IMG/VR virus record: IMGVR_UViG_3300017969_000017
Location: 1-52,138 of that record
DNA: 52,138 nt
DNA from: a virus
Direction: 5' to 3' (one strand)
A program made the position numbers and the translations under genes. The notes beneath the pieces are model-generated. The model saw nothing but the letters and a program-made list of their open reading frames with translations, searched no databases and was not told the origin of the DNA. Below, one piece after another: positions 1-6,524 of the stretch (the stretch's first letter is position 1; each line of letters starts with the position of its first letter).

Positions 1-318
1 ACCGGATGGGCGCATATGTCCGATCTTAAGTTGCAGAGTTATATTTCTATTCATGCAGAGATTCATGCCCTTTGGAGGGCTAACCCTAAGTTCCTTGAAG
101 GAGCAGATTGTTTTCTTGTAACTCTATCTGCCAAGAGTAAGAATCGCACTAATAGCAAGCCCTGTAAGTCTTGTATGGCCCACCTTTACGATGCGGGTAT
201 TCGTAAGGTCTATTATTCTGTAAGTAATGATGAATATGGCGAGATTGATTTTAGGCATGGTTTTCCTGATATCAAGATGATTAAGGCTCGCACGGCAGAA
301 GATTGGAGTAATAATTAG
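1..318 (+). CDS. zinc-dependent nucleoside/nucleotide deaminase, 5' truncated
   Basis: Cytidine-deaminase-fold enzyme, probably acting on a cytosine-containing nucleoside or nucleotide. The visible protein has the zinc and proton-shuttle motif HAE (IHAEIHALW, about 14 residues after the first ATG) and the paired zinc cysteines PCKSC about 35 residues later, followed by a hydrophobic GIRKVYYS strand, which is the usual order for the fold. An ATG lies at base 16, but the frame is open to base 1 (codons T-G-W-A-H before the Met). The protein is short for the family in front of HAE, so the true start is probably outside the window. It ends with TAG directly against the ATG of the next gene, so the two are likely co-transcribed. 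Substrate cannot be told: dCMP deaminase-like, tRNA-editing-like and DNA-editing-like members share these motifs. Confidence 0.8.
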   Translation, partial: TGWAHMSDLKLQSYISIHAEIHALWRANPKFLEGADCFLVTLSAKSKNRTNSKPCKSCMAHLYDAGIRKVYYSVSNDEYGEIDFRHGFPDIKMIKARTAEDWSNN

Positions 319-1413
319 ATGTATGACTATCTAGTGGTTGGAGCAGGATTATTTGGAGCAACGTTTGCTCGCATCATGACCGATTCTGGAAAAAGTTGTT
401 TAGTAATTGATAAGCGAGAGCATATTGGCGGCAACGTATATACAGAAAAGCATGAGGGCATTCATGTTCATAAATATGGTCCTCATATTTTTCATACATC
501 AAATCAAGATATTTGGGATTTTGTAAATAAATATGCAGAGTTTAATAATTATACTCATAGGGTTAAGGCATTCTATAAAAGAAAATTTTATACTTTACCT
601 TTCAATTTAAAAACATTTAATGAAATTGCTAATGCTTCTAGTATTAAACAATTGCAAGGTTGGATTGAACAATGGAACGAACTACCAAACAAACAATCTA
701 ATTTAGAAACTTGGGCAATATCACAAGTAGGTCCAGAAGTTTATAAAACGCTTATTAAAGGCTATACAGAGAAGCAGTGGGGCAAACCTCCGTCAGAGTT
801 GCCAGCAGATATTATTAAACGTCTTCCTATTCGTATGACTTTTGATGATAACTATTTTAATGATACTTATCAGGGTATCCCAGTAAACGGATATACAGAT
901 ATGATATCTAATATTCTTAAAGATATTCCATATCTAACAAATATGCCATATGCTCATCATCTTAAAGAATTGGCTCATAAAGTCGTTTACACAGGACCAA
1001 TTGATGAGTTTTTTGATTATGAACTGGGTAAACTTGAATATCGTTCATTAGATCTTGTAAATGAAGTTTATGAGTCTGAATATTATCAAGGTTGTGCCCA
1101 AATAAATTATACAGAAAAGTTTATTCCTCATACGAGAATTGTTGAGCATAAGCATTTCTACCCCGGACTAAAAACAGACAAAACAATCATTACTAGAGAA
1201 TTTCCTACAAAGTTTGGCGAACCTTATTACCCAATAAACGATAAGAAAAACAACGATCTATATAATGAATATAGAAAAATGGCTAAAGTAAAAGCACCAA
1301 AAGTTATTTTTGGAGGTAGGCTTGGCAACTATAAATACTATGATATGCATCAAGTTATTGGACAAGCAATGAAATATGCTAAACTAGAAAAAGAAGAAAA
1401 AACGAACAATTAA
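319..1413 (+). CDS. glf: UDP-galactopyranose mutase
   Basis: Flavoenzyme that interconverts UDP-galactopyranose and UDP-galactofuranose in the cytoplasm, supplying galactofuranose to glycosyltransferases. The 364-aa length is normal for the family. The N-terminus has the FAD-binding GAGLFGA loop followed by DKREHIGGN. The KYGPHIFHT motif, a YTEKQWG segment, RIVEHKHF (family arginine and surrounding residues) and a late EFPTKFGEPYYPIN segment are all in place, and the C-terminal FGGRLGNYKYYDMHQVIGQA is typical. No key residue looks lost, so it is probably active. It starts immediately after the deaminase stop and ends 13 nt before the tmRNA, so it likely shares their transcript. Three glycosyltransferases on the opposite strand (27.8-29.8 and 38.2 kb) are candidate users of its product. 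That link is an inference. Confidence 0.96.
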   Translation: MYDYLVVGAGLFGATFARIMTDSGKSCLVIDKREHIGGNVYTEKHEGIHVHKYGPHIFHTSNQDIWDFVNKYAEFNNYTHRVKAFYKRKFYTLPFNLKTFNEIANASSIKQLQGWIEQWNELPNKQSNLETWAISQVGPEVYKTLIKGYTEKQWGKPPSELPADIIKRLPIRMTFDDNYFNDTYQGIPVNGYTDMISNILKDIPYLTNMPYAHHLKELAHKVVYTGPIDEFFDYELGKLEYRSLDLVNEVYESEYYQGCAQINYTEKFIPHTRIVEHKHFYPGLKTDKTIITREFPTKFGEPYYPINDKKNNDLYNEYRKMAKVKAPKVIFGGRLGNYKYYDMHQVIGQAMKYAKLEKEEKTNN

Positions 1414-1426
1414 ATAGTGGTTACTT

Positions 1427-1708
1427 GGGGATGAATTAGTTTCGACCTATAGAGAAGCCAAATCAATCAGCGGTTAGTTACCTCATAACTCCTGCTTGGA
1501 TAAGCAAATAAACATAAATGGCAACTTAAATGAAGTCATCGTTCCAGACACTTTCCCCGCCTCATGGGTAGAGGAATTTGCTGGAGTAGCCGCTTAGTCT
1601 ACAACTACTAAGCACAGTAGTAAACCGAAGTACAATGTAGTATAATATGCTGTATAAGTTGATTTGAGGGAACTATATGGGACACCGGGGCAGAGCCGGT
1701 CATCTCCA
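1427..1708 (+). ncRNA. ssrA: transfer-messenger RNA (tmRNA)
   Basis: Rescues stalled ribosomes by acting as tRNA-Ala and then as a short mRNA. The 5' end GGGGATGA...GTTTCGAC is the family signature. The first seven bases pair with CATCTCC at 1701-1707 (one G-U), with discriminator A1708. Helix P2 is visible as TATAG (1448-1452) with CTATA (1673-1677) and CAAATCAA (1459-1466) with TTGATTTG (1659-1666). A pseudoknot-like segment with small helices (1469-1506) is followed by an A-rich single-stranded linker (1507-1519) and then the tag frame. The tag stop TAG lies in the 5' arm of a P5-like helix, GCTTAG 1592-1597 with CTAAGC 1608-1613. No CCA is encoded. The T-arm has a stem ACCGG/CCGGT but the loop is GGCAGAG instead of TTCRANN. 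At 282 nt it is shorter than E. coli tmRNA. It is likely cut from a glf-tmRNA-tRNA transcript. Confidence 0.92.
1520..1597 (+). other. tmRNA tag-peptide reading frame
   Basis: Proposed resume codon GGC at 1520, reached after a 13-nt A-rich linker that follows the upstream hairpin TGCTT/AAGCA (1493-1497 with 1502-1506). This matches the 11-nt spacing in E. coli. Twenty-five sense codons follow, ending ...EEFAGVAA, with TAG at 1595-1597. The hydrophobic VAA end is the usual degradation signal for tail-specific proteases. The frame stays open upstream of 1520, so the exact resume codon is inferred from structure rather than fixed by a stop. Confidence 0.72.
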
Positions 1709-1713
1709 TACAA

Positions 1714-1786
1714 CGCGGGGTGGAGAAGTGGTTATCTCGTCGGCTTCATGCGTCGAAGATCGAAGGTTCGAATCCTTCCCCCGCTA
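1714..1786 (+). tRNA. tRNA with CAU anticodon, initiator-like (Met)
   Basis: Full cloverleaf: acceptor CGCGGGG/CCCCGCT, D-stem GAGA/TCTC with loop AGTGGTTA, anticodon stem TCGGC/GTCGA, loop TTCATGC (CAT at 1747-1749), variable AGATC, T-stem GAAGG/CCTTC with a normal TTCGAAT loop, discriminator A1786. No CCA is encoded. The 5' sequence CGCGGGGTGGAG and the unpaired C1 against T72 are hallmarks of bacterial initiator tRNA. However, the three G-C pairs expected at the base of the anticodon stem are only partly present (G-C, G-U, C-G), and position 37 is G rather than A. It could be an initiator mimic, an elongator Met or a tRNA-Ile2. It begins 5 nt after the tmRNA. Confidence 0.93.
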
Positions 1787-1814
1787 TATGTTACATAACA
1801 AAAATAAAATTAAG

Positions 1815-1845
1815 AAGGCCCGCATAAAGCGGGCCTTTATTTTTG
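1815..1845 (+). terminator. rho-independent terminator after the tRNA
   Basis: Perfect 9-bp stem AAGGCCCGC (1815-1823) / GCGGGCCTT (1829-1837) with a 5-nt loop ATAAA, followed by the T-rich run TTTATTTTT. It ends the deaminase-glf-tmRNA-tRNA unit. Confidence 0.93.
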
Positions 1846-1901
1846 GGTTAGTAACACTAATTGCAAACTTACTATATAAGAAAGGAGTAGTATATAAGAA
1901 G

Positions 1902-1994
1902 ATGATAGGACAGTTTATTATTATTTATAGCGCCGCTTTGCTTGACATACTGTATGGTGCTGCTGCTATAATACATAAAGGAAAGGATGAATAA
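1902..1994 (+). CDS. possible 30-aa hydrophobic small protein
   Basis: Small frame starting at ATG 1902, after a GAAAGGAG stretch about 14 nt upstream. It encodes a peptide with a hydrophobic stretch (IGQFIIIYSAALLDILYGAA) and a charged end (HKGKDE), which could be a single membrane segment. Its TAA overlaps the ATG of the next gene (TAATG), as in coupled genes. Against it, the purine-rich site is rather far from the ATG, and the strong promoter of the next gene lies inside the frame, so the coding look may be chance. The longer upstream extension of this frame runs through the tmRNA and tRNA and is not a gene. Confidence 0.3.
   Translation: MIGQFIIIYSAALLDILYGAAAIIHKGKDE
1942..1972 (+). promoter_or_regulatory. 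sigma70-type promoter with extended -10
   Basis: Perfect -35 TTGACA (1942-1947) and perfect -10 TATAAT (1967-1972), the latter preceded by TG at 1964-1965, giving TGCTATAAT. The 19-bp spacer is longer than optimal but the extended -10 compensates. It would start transcription near 1979, just before the gene at 1994. Confidence 0.78.
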
Positions 1995-2242
1995 TGGAAG
2001 TATGGATTAGAGATAATGAAAGTGTGGCTCTTTTATATAGAGTCCATGAAGAAGAGCGCACAATGTTTAAAGAATTTGCATTTGATTTTTACCAACGCTC
2101 ACCCCTCGGATGGGTAAAAATTGGCAACACGCATAATTTTTCATCAAAAAAGACCGCCATTAAAAGTTTGTCTAGAATGGGTTATCAGAAAGATCCTGAT
2201 CAGAAAGATCTATATCCAGTTGGGGATCTTCTTTCGCTATAA
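1994..2242 (+). CDS. hypothetical protein, 82 aa
   Basis: Not recognised. An 82-aa mixed-charge protein without signal peptide or membrane segment. Aromatic-rich stretches such as FAFDFYQRSPLGWVKIG and a basic KKTAIKSLSRMG patch suggest a small soluble alpha/beta protein. ATG 1994 has a purine-rich site AAAGGAAAGG at 1978-1987 and sits about 15 nt downstream of a predicted start point, so it should be well expressed. Its last 71 bases overlap the end of the convergent minus-strand gene 2172-2642. The overlap contains a direct repeat of TCAGAAAGATC. Both frames look coding by composition, but if one is spurious at its end it is more likely this one. Confidence 0.6.
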   Translation: MEVWIRDNESVALLYRVHEEERTMFKEFAFDFYQRSPLGWVKIGNTHNFSSKKTAIKSLSRMGYQKDPDQKDLYPVGDLLSL

Positions 2243-2642
2243 GAAGTTCAAGAGTTTGCTCTGATTCTTCCTCTACCTCTCTCATTATGGCTAAAATATT
2301 CTCTAAAGAAAAATCTATCTGGTCGTAAGAGGGGTTTCCAATAGATAGATGCATAATTTTTTTACACCATTCTATTGCCTCTTTAACATTATAACGATCA
2401 GATAGTTCCTTCTTAATACAGCGTGGGGGACGAACTCCAATAAAAAATGCATGAGTTCCTTCTTTGTCTTTTAGAAAGTCCTCAAGCATATCTGCTCGTA
2501 TTTCTTCTGTTTGGTTATTAGCAAAAGAAGAGATGAGTAAGTTGCCCTTACCCTTTGGTTCAATAAGATAAATACCTTTTTTATCTTCTATACTAAGTAT
2601 TTGTTCTTCTATTTCTTGAAAAGAACCATATTTAATAATCAC
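2172..2642 (-). CDS. hypothetical acidic protein, 156 aa, GTG start
   Basis: Not recognised. A soluble acidic protein with a beta-strand-like opening (KKGIYLIEPKGKGNLLISSF), a helical middle (KEAIEWCKKIMHLSIG) and a strongly acidic tail rich in D, E and S (LDIDLSDQDLSDNPF). The start is GTG at 2642: there is no purine-rich ribosome site in front and no later Met until well inside the protein. Directly upstream (2649-2657) is TGATATAAT, an extended -10 placed so that the transcript would begin at about the GTG itself, which suggests leaderless translation. It is the last gene of the long minus-strand block, following the tail-collar gene, and its 3' end overlaps the convergent plus-strand gene. 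Confidence 0.7.
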   Translation of the reverse strand: MIIKYGSFQEIEEQILSIEDKKGIYLIEPKGKGNLLISSFANNQTEEIRADMLEDFLKDKEGTHAFFIGVRPPRCIKKELSDRYNVKEAIEWCKKIMHLSIGNPSYDQIDFSLENILAIMREVEEESEQTLELLIAKEDPQLDIDLSDQDLSDNPF

Positions 2643-2648
2643 TATTAC

Positions 2649-2657
2649 ATTATATCA
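2649..2657 (-). promoter_or_regulatory. extended -10 promoter element, leaderless transcript
   Basis: Minus strand reads TGATATAAT followed after 6 nt by the GTG start of the 156-aa gene. The expected start point (about 7 nt after the -10) coincides with the start codon. No good -35 is seen, which is tolerated for extended -10 promoters. Confidence 0.5.
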
Positions 2658-3251
2658 TGTTTTAATAATATAATTCATTACTAGATAGGGTGGCATATTT
2701 GTGTGAGAAGATCCCCCACCAGTATTATTAATTGTCACATTTGCGTATCCAGTATTTGTTGTTAGCGACCCGTTTGCTCCATAAGTGGCAACATCAAATG
2801 CTCCAGTATCACCACCACCTAAACTATCACCACCAGCACTTGTTGGGTATGTATGAGTGTGACCAGAATCTGTTGCAACGTGAGAGTGAGAAGGTATTTG
2901 TGTTACATCAAGAGTAACATTTTCTGTTCCTCCAGCATCTCCTTCTGACCTTCCATTTCCCGTACCGATAGGCATACGAGTAGAAAGATCTGGAACATTA
3001 AAGGCAGTACCACTACCACCATAATTGTATTGAACAACTGCGAATAAATCTGGGTAATCTGCTGTACCGATAGATGCTCCATCGCACAATAAGTATCCAC
3101 TAGGGGCAGAAGTTCCCGCATAAGGTAAAACGGCTCCTACTGGGTTAGCGTAACTATTTAAATGGTTTAAATTGTCTCTTACTTCTGTATTCCACATTGT
3201 AACGGTTAAAGTTCCGTTACCAACGGCAGTAGATGGTGTTGTGTAACTCAT
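2655..3251 (-). CDS. tail collar / microcystin-dependent-protein-like fibre, 198 aa
   Basis: Short tail fibre or collar protein with the phage tail-collar (MdpB-like) fold, probably forming a trimer at the distal tail and helping in receptor contact. The diagnostic segment PYAGTSAPSGYLLCDGAS then YPDLFAVVQYNYGG then FNVPDLSTRMPIG lies at about residues 43-97. Histidine pairs follow in HSHVATDSGHTHTYP (known in relatives to bind metal along the fibre axis), and the end NMPPYLVMNYIIKT is the classic terminus of the family. It lies just downstream of the 1083-aa fibre gene in the same direction. A second collar protein occurs at 36.1-36.9 kb with the same core sequence. Confidence 0.92.
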   Translation of the reverse strand: MSYTTPSTAVGNGTLTVTMWNTEVRDNLNHLNSYANPVGAVLPYAGTSAPSGYLLCDGASIGTADYPDLFAVVQYNYGGSGTAFNVPDLSTRMPIGTGNGRSEGDAGGTENVTLDVTQIPSHSHVATDSGHTHTYPTSAGGDSLGGGDTGAFDVATYGANGSLTTNTGYANVTINNTGGGSSHTNMPPYLVMNYIIKT

Positions 3252-3272
3252 TTTTGTTCCTTAATATTTATC

Positions 3273-6200
3273 CTAATCATTACCAAAAGTAGACTCATCA
3301 AATATAGCCTGATCGAATATAATTCCTTGATTTGTATCTTCTGTTGCTGAAAAAGAATCGTCAACAGTAATTGATCTGCTAGACAATTCTCTTAATCTCC
3401 CCATCTTTGCATAATGAGGAATTATTTCATATCCATATATCCAAGCGTTTGTTGTGTATGCTCTTGCTCTAACTTTTAATTTATTATATTCAGAAATTGC
3501 TGCAATATAATCCTTATTTATTTCATTTTGATCAAGAACTTCTTGATGGATAGAGATATTATCTATGAATATAAACGGGTAGTCTGGATTAAAACTATTA
3601 AAAGTATTATGAGGAATAGTTGCTGTTGGTCCCGGTATTTTTAATTTATAATCAAAAATTAGATCTGATGACAAGTTTTCATTAGCGATCAAATCTCCAT
3701 CCCAGTATAAAGTTAAAATACTTCCGTGATAGTCATATGTAAAACATGCTGTATGCCAATTTTGATCGTTCCAAGTAGGAACAGTTGCAGTTACTGTTCC
3801 TACATTATTAGAAGTAAAGACTAAATTGTTTGTATTTTGAATTGAGAAAGACCAACTATTTGTATCAGAAGCAAGAGCATCTTGACAAGAAAGAATTGTA
3901 ATATCATTATTAATTGTGTCTGTATAAAATCTTATTGAACCAGTTATATTTGTTGCAGAACCCACTCCAATTCCAAATATTTCTCCTAAAGTTACAGTTC
4001 CTCTTGTTTCTAAATAACTTTCAGTACCTCCATAAATTGCAATTGCTTTGTTATTTTTAAACTTTTTAACACTTTCAGGAATATAATAATCATTTGCTCC
4101 AACAGAACCTACTCCAGAAATTGCAATTGACTCTCCTGTTGGAGATAACCAGCCGGGAGTATTCACAAGATAGTCATTTAGGCTACCAATACTTGTTGTT
4201 ATAAATTCTCCAACCGTATAACTAACGTCGTCTTTTGGCAGCACATATCCAGCATCCCCTGTATTAAATTCCCAAAGTATATAAGGATTTTTATTAATGA
4301 TTGATGTATAGTAATTTTGAGATGCAAAATTGATAGATTTGTATTCTCCATTGATTGCATCTAAAAATGGAACATAAGTTCTTCCGTCGTTATTTGATGC
4401 TTCCCATTCTACTGCCTCTAGCGTTAGTTGAACATCTTCAATCCAAAAATATCCATAGGGATCTGTAATGGGTGGGATAGGTTCTATTTCTCCATAATGA
4501 CCAATTTCTAAAACAAATTGATTATTATAAAGCACATTAGTTGATAATGGAATATCAACTTCATTCCATTCGTTTGGTACAAGATCGGGCAAATCTTGAA
4601 GATAAAGAACTCTTGTTTTATTTTCGTTCCAAAATACAATTCTAAAATCTCCAACATTTAATAAATCATTAAATCTTATTTTTGTTTTAAATATAAGTTT
4701 TGAAAAATCATTAATTTTTAATTTTGACTTATATTGAACAGCAGCAATTTTTGCATCTTCTTTTTTAATAATTTTAAGAGATTTTGATCTATAAAATATA
4801 TTTGTATCTTCTTCTACAACAACATCATCAATATCTGCATTTTGTGGATTTGCAATAAAGCCGCATTCTGTTTTTCCTGAAAAATTAAAATTGTTAGTAT
4901 TTTGTACTCTTTCAAAATCTTCAATATTTCCAGATAGTAATTCAATATCTGGAACAGAACTTGAAAATAAACTGACTGCTTTTACAGGACTATAAGAATT
5001 AAAAGTTTTAGATTCATATTCTGCAAGAACTGCTTCTTTTGAATAAATGTAATCTACATTAAATCCACCTACTTCAGAAGGTTTAAATTGATATCCTGCA
5101 TACCCTTTACCATAATCATCTAAATCTATATCTAAGACTTTGCCTCTAAGCCAAGGATTAGAAATATTTTGTTTTCCTGTTTCAATAATTCTTTCTTTTA
5201 CAAAACCAGAGCCATCTTCACTTGAAAATAATATTGATTCCCATTTATTTCCAACAAAGTTTGTTACAAAAAAATAATCTCCTTGCGTTATGGGTTCGTC
5301 GTGGATAATATTAAAAACTTCATTATCTAAATTACCTAAATGGTCTTCATACATTTTAATTTCTATATTATTTGATGTAATTAACAATTTAGAACGTAAA
5401 TATGAATTAGCGTCTGCTGCAATCGTAGGATAAAAAGCAGTCCCGGGATATACACCGCTGGTACTTGGATAAGTAACACTACCACCACTAATAGCCGCTG
5501 TTCCAAAAATAAAATCAGGATTTACTCTCCCAAACATGGAAAATTCTGTTGTTCCAGAACTCGGCGCAGTCTGCAAACTAATTTTTGCAACATATGTAAA
5601 ATCTTTAACTTTTAAACCATTTTGTATTAAAACAGGCATATCATTTTGAGATACAGTGGGCCAAGTTTCTCTACTCAAAACTCCAGTTTTATTATTTACA
5701 TTAGCATAAGAGTGTGAATATGTGGTTGGAACCATTTTTAGTTGACCAGTTCTAAATACAAAAGACCCACCATTGCTAACTATATTAAATTTAATTCTTT
5801 TTAAAGATGAAAGATCAACGACTCCAGAATCAGGAATTGATTGATTTGTCAAAACATTTCTATTAATTTTCCATAAATGGTCTGCGGTCCCAGCGTCAAT
5901 TATTGGTATCTCTAATTCGCTTGAATCAAATGGTATTGTAACAGTATTTGCAGGGTCTAGATTTAAAGAAGAACTAAAAGTGACAGTACTAGCGCTTAAG
6001 TCTATTGTTGTAGGATCTGCTGTACCCGGTAAGTCCCATAATGCCATTTGAAGGTAATGAGTTCCTGTACTAAAAGAACCTTCTAATAAATTATCATCAT
6101 AAATAGTTTCAAACTCAACTGTTCCATTAACTGGAACAGCAATTCCGTCGTCATAATTTCCATTAGCATTATTATTGATAGGGACTCCAGTTTCTAATTG

Positions 6201-6524
6201 AAATTGATTTTGAGAGTTTGCTATAAACTGAGTATAGTCATTTAAAGTTCCCTGATTTATTCCAGCATACACCCAATTTTCTTGGTTTTTTGTTAAAACA
6301 GTTCCTATTGTTGGGACAGACCCATTAGTAAAATAATATTCGTTACTAATTGCCCATTTTCCATCTACTTTTTGTTGGTAATAAGTATGGTACTGCTGAT
6401 CATAGTTAGAAATTGAAACTTCTTTTATAAAAAGATTACATGCTCTAACTGTATAAGAAGGATCAGAAAACAATTCCACAGTTCCACTACCATCTGAGAC
6501 TAATCCATATTCTAAATATGCCAT
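3273..6524 (-). CDS. large tail fibre / receptor-binding protein with LamG-like domain
   Basis: A 1083-aa virion protein placed at the end of the tail cluster, as expected for a fibre or adhesin. The N-terminal half has repeated beta-rich jelly-roll-like blocks with many Asn, Thr and Ser. Around residues 590-700 there is a segment resembling a carbohydrate-binding beta-sandwich (FSKLIFKTKIRFNDLL...EWNEVDIPLS). At about 860-1010 there is a concanavalin/LamG-like domain (ITGSIRFYTD, WSFSIQNTNNLVF, WHTACFTYDYHGSILTLYWDG). No transmembrane or signal sequence is seen. Its ATG follows the stop of the upstream gene at once (TTTTAAATG) without a clear ribosome site, so translational coupling is likely. 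The binding target is unknown, but sugar recognition is the best guess. Confidence 0.72.
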   Translation of the reverse strand: MAYLEYGLVSDGSGTVELFSDPSYTVRACNLFIKEVSISNYDQQYHTYYQQKVDGKWAISNEYYFTNGSVPTIGTVLTKNQENWVYAGINQGTLNDYTQFIANSQNQFQLETGVPINNNANGNYDDGIAVPVNGTVEFETIYDDNLLEGSFSTGTHYLQMALWDLPGTADPTTIDLSASTVTFSSSLNLDPANTVTIPFDSSELEIPIIDAGTADHLWKINRNVLTNQSIPDSGVVDLSSLKRIKFNIVSNGGSFVFRTGQLKMVPTTYSHSYANVNNKTGVLSRETWPTVSQNDMPVLIQNGLKVKDFTYVAKISLQTAPSSGTTEFSMFGRVNPDFIFGTAAISGGSVTYPSTSGVYPGTAFYPTIAADANSYLRSKLLITSNNIEIKMYEDHLGNLDNEVFNIIHDEPITQGDYFFVTNFVGNKWESILFSSEDGSGFVKERIIETGKQNISNPWLRGKVLDIDLDDYGKGYAGYQFKPSEVGGFNVDYIYSKEAVLAEYESKTFNSYSPVKAVSLFSSSVPDIELLSGNIEDFERVQNTNNFNFSGKTECGFIANPQNADIDDVVVEEDTNIFYRSKSLKIIKKEDAKIAAVQYKSKLKINDFSKLIFKTKIRFNDLLNVGDFRIVFWNENKTRVLYLQDLPDLVPNEWNEVDIPLSTNVLYNNQFVLEIGHYGEIEPIPPITDPYGYFWIEDVQLTLEAVEWEASNNDGRTYVPFLDAINGEYKSINFASQNYYTSIINKNPYILWEFNTGDAGYVLPKDDVSYTVGEFITTSIGSLNDYLVNTPGWLSPTGESIAISGVGSVGANDYYIPESVKKFKNNKAIAIYGGTESYLETRGTVTLGEIFGIGVGSATNITGSIRFYTDTINNDITILSCQDALASDTNSWSFSIQNTNNLVFTSNNVGTVTATVPTWNDQNWHTACFTYDYHGSILTLYWDGDLIANENLSSDLIFDYKLKIPGPTATIPHNTFNSFNPDYPFIFIDNISIHQEVLDQNEINKDYIAAISEYNKLKVRARAYTTNAWIYGYEIIPHYAKMGRLRELSSRSITVDDSFSATEDTNQGIIFDQAIFDESTFGND

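Noticed and set aside
1504-1533. Alternative tmRNA tag frame GCA AAT AAA ... TGA (ANKHKWQLK)
   Set aside because: Its GCA lies inside the hairpin 1493-1506, with no linker, and the product ends in Lys, unlike a degradation tag. The VAA-ending frame with its stop in P5 fits better.
1677-1901. 105-aa plus-strand reading frame starting at 1677
   Set aside because: It runs through the tmRNA 3' end and the whole tRNA and terminator. Only the end from 1902 could be a gene.
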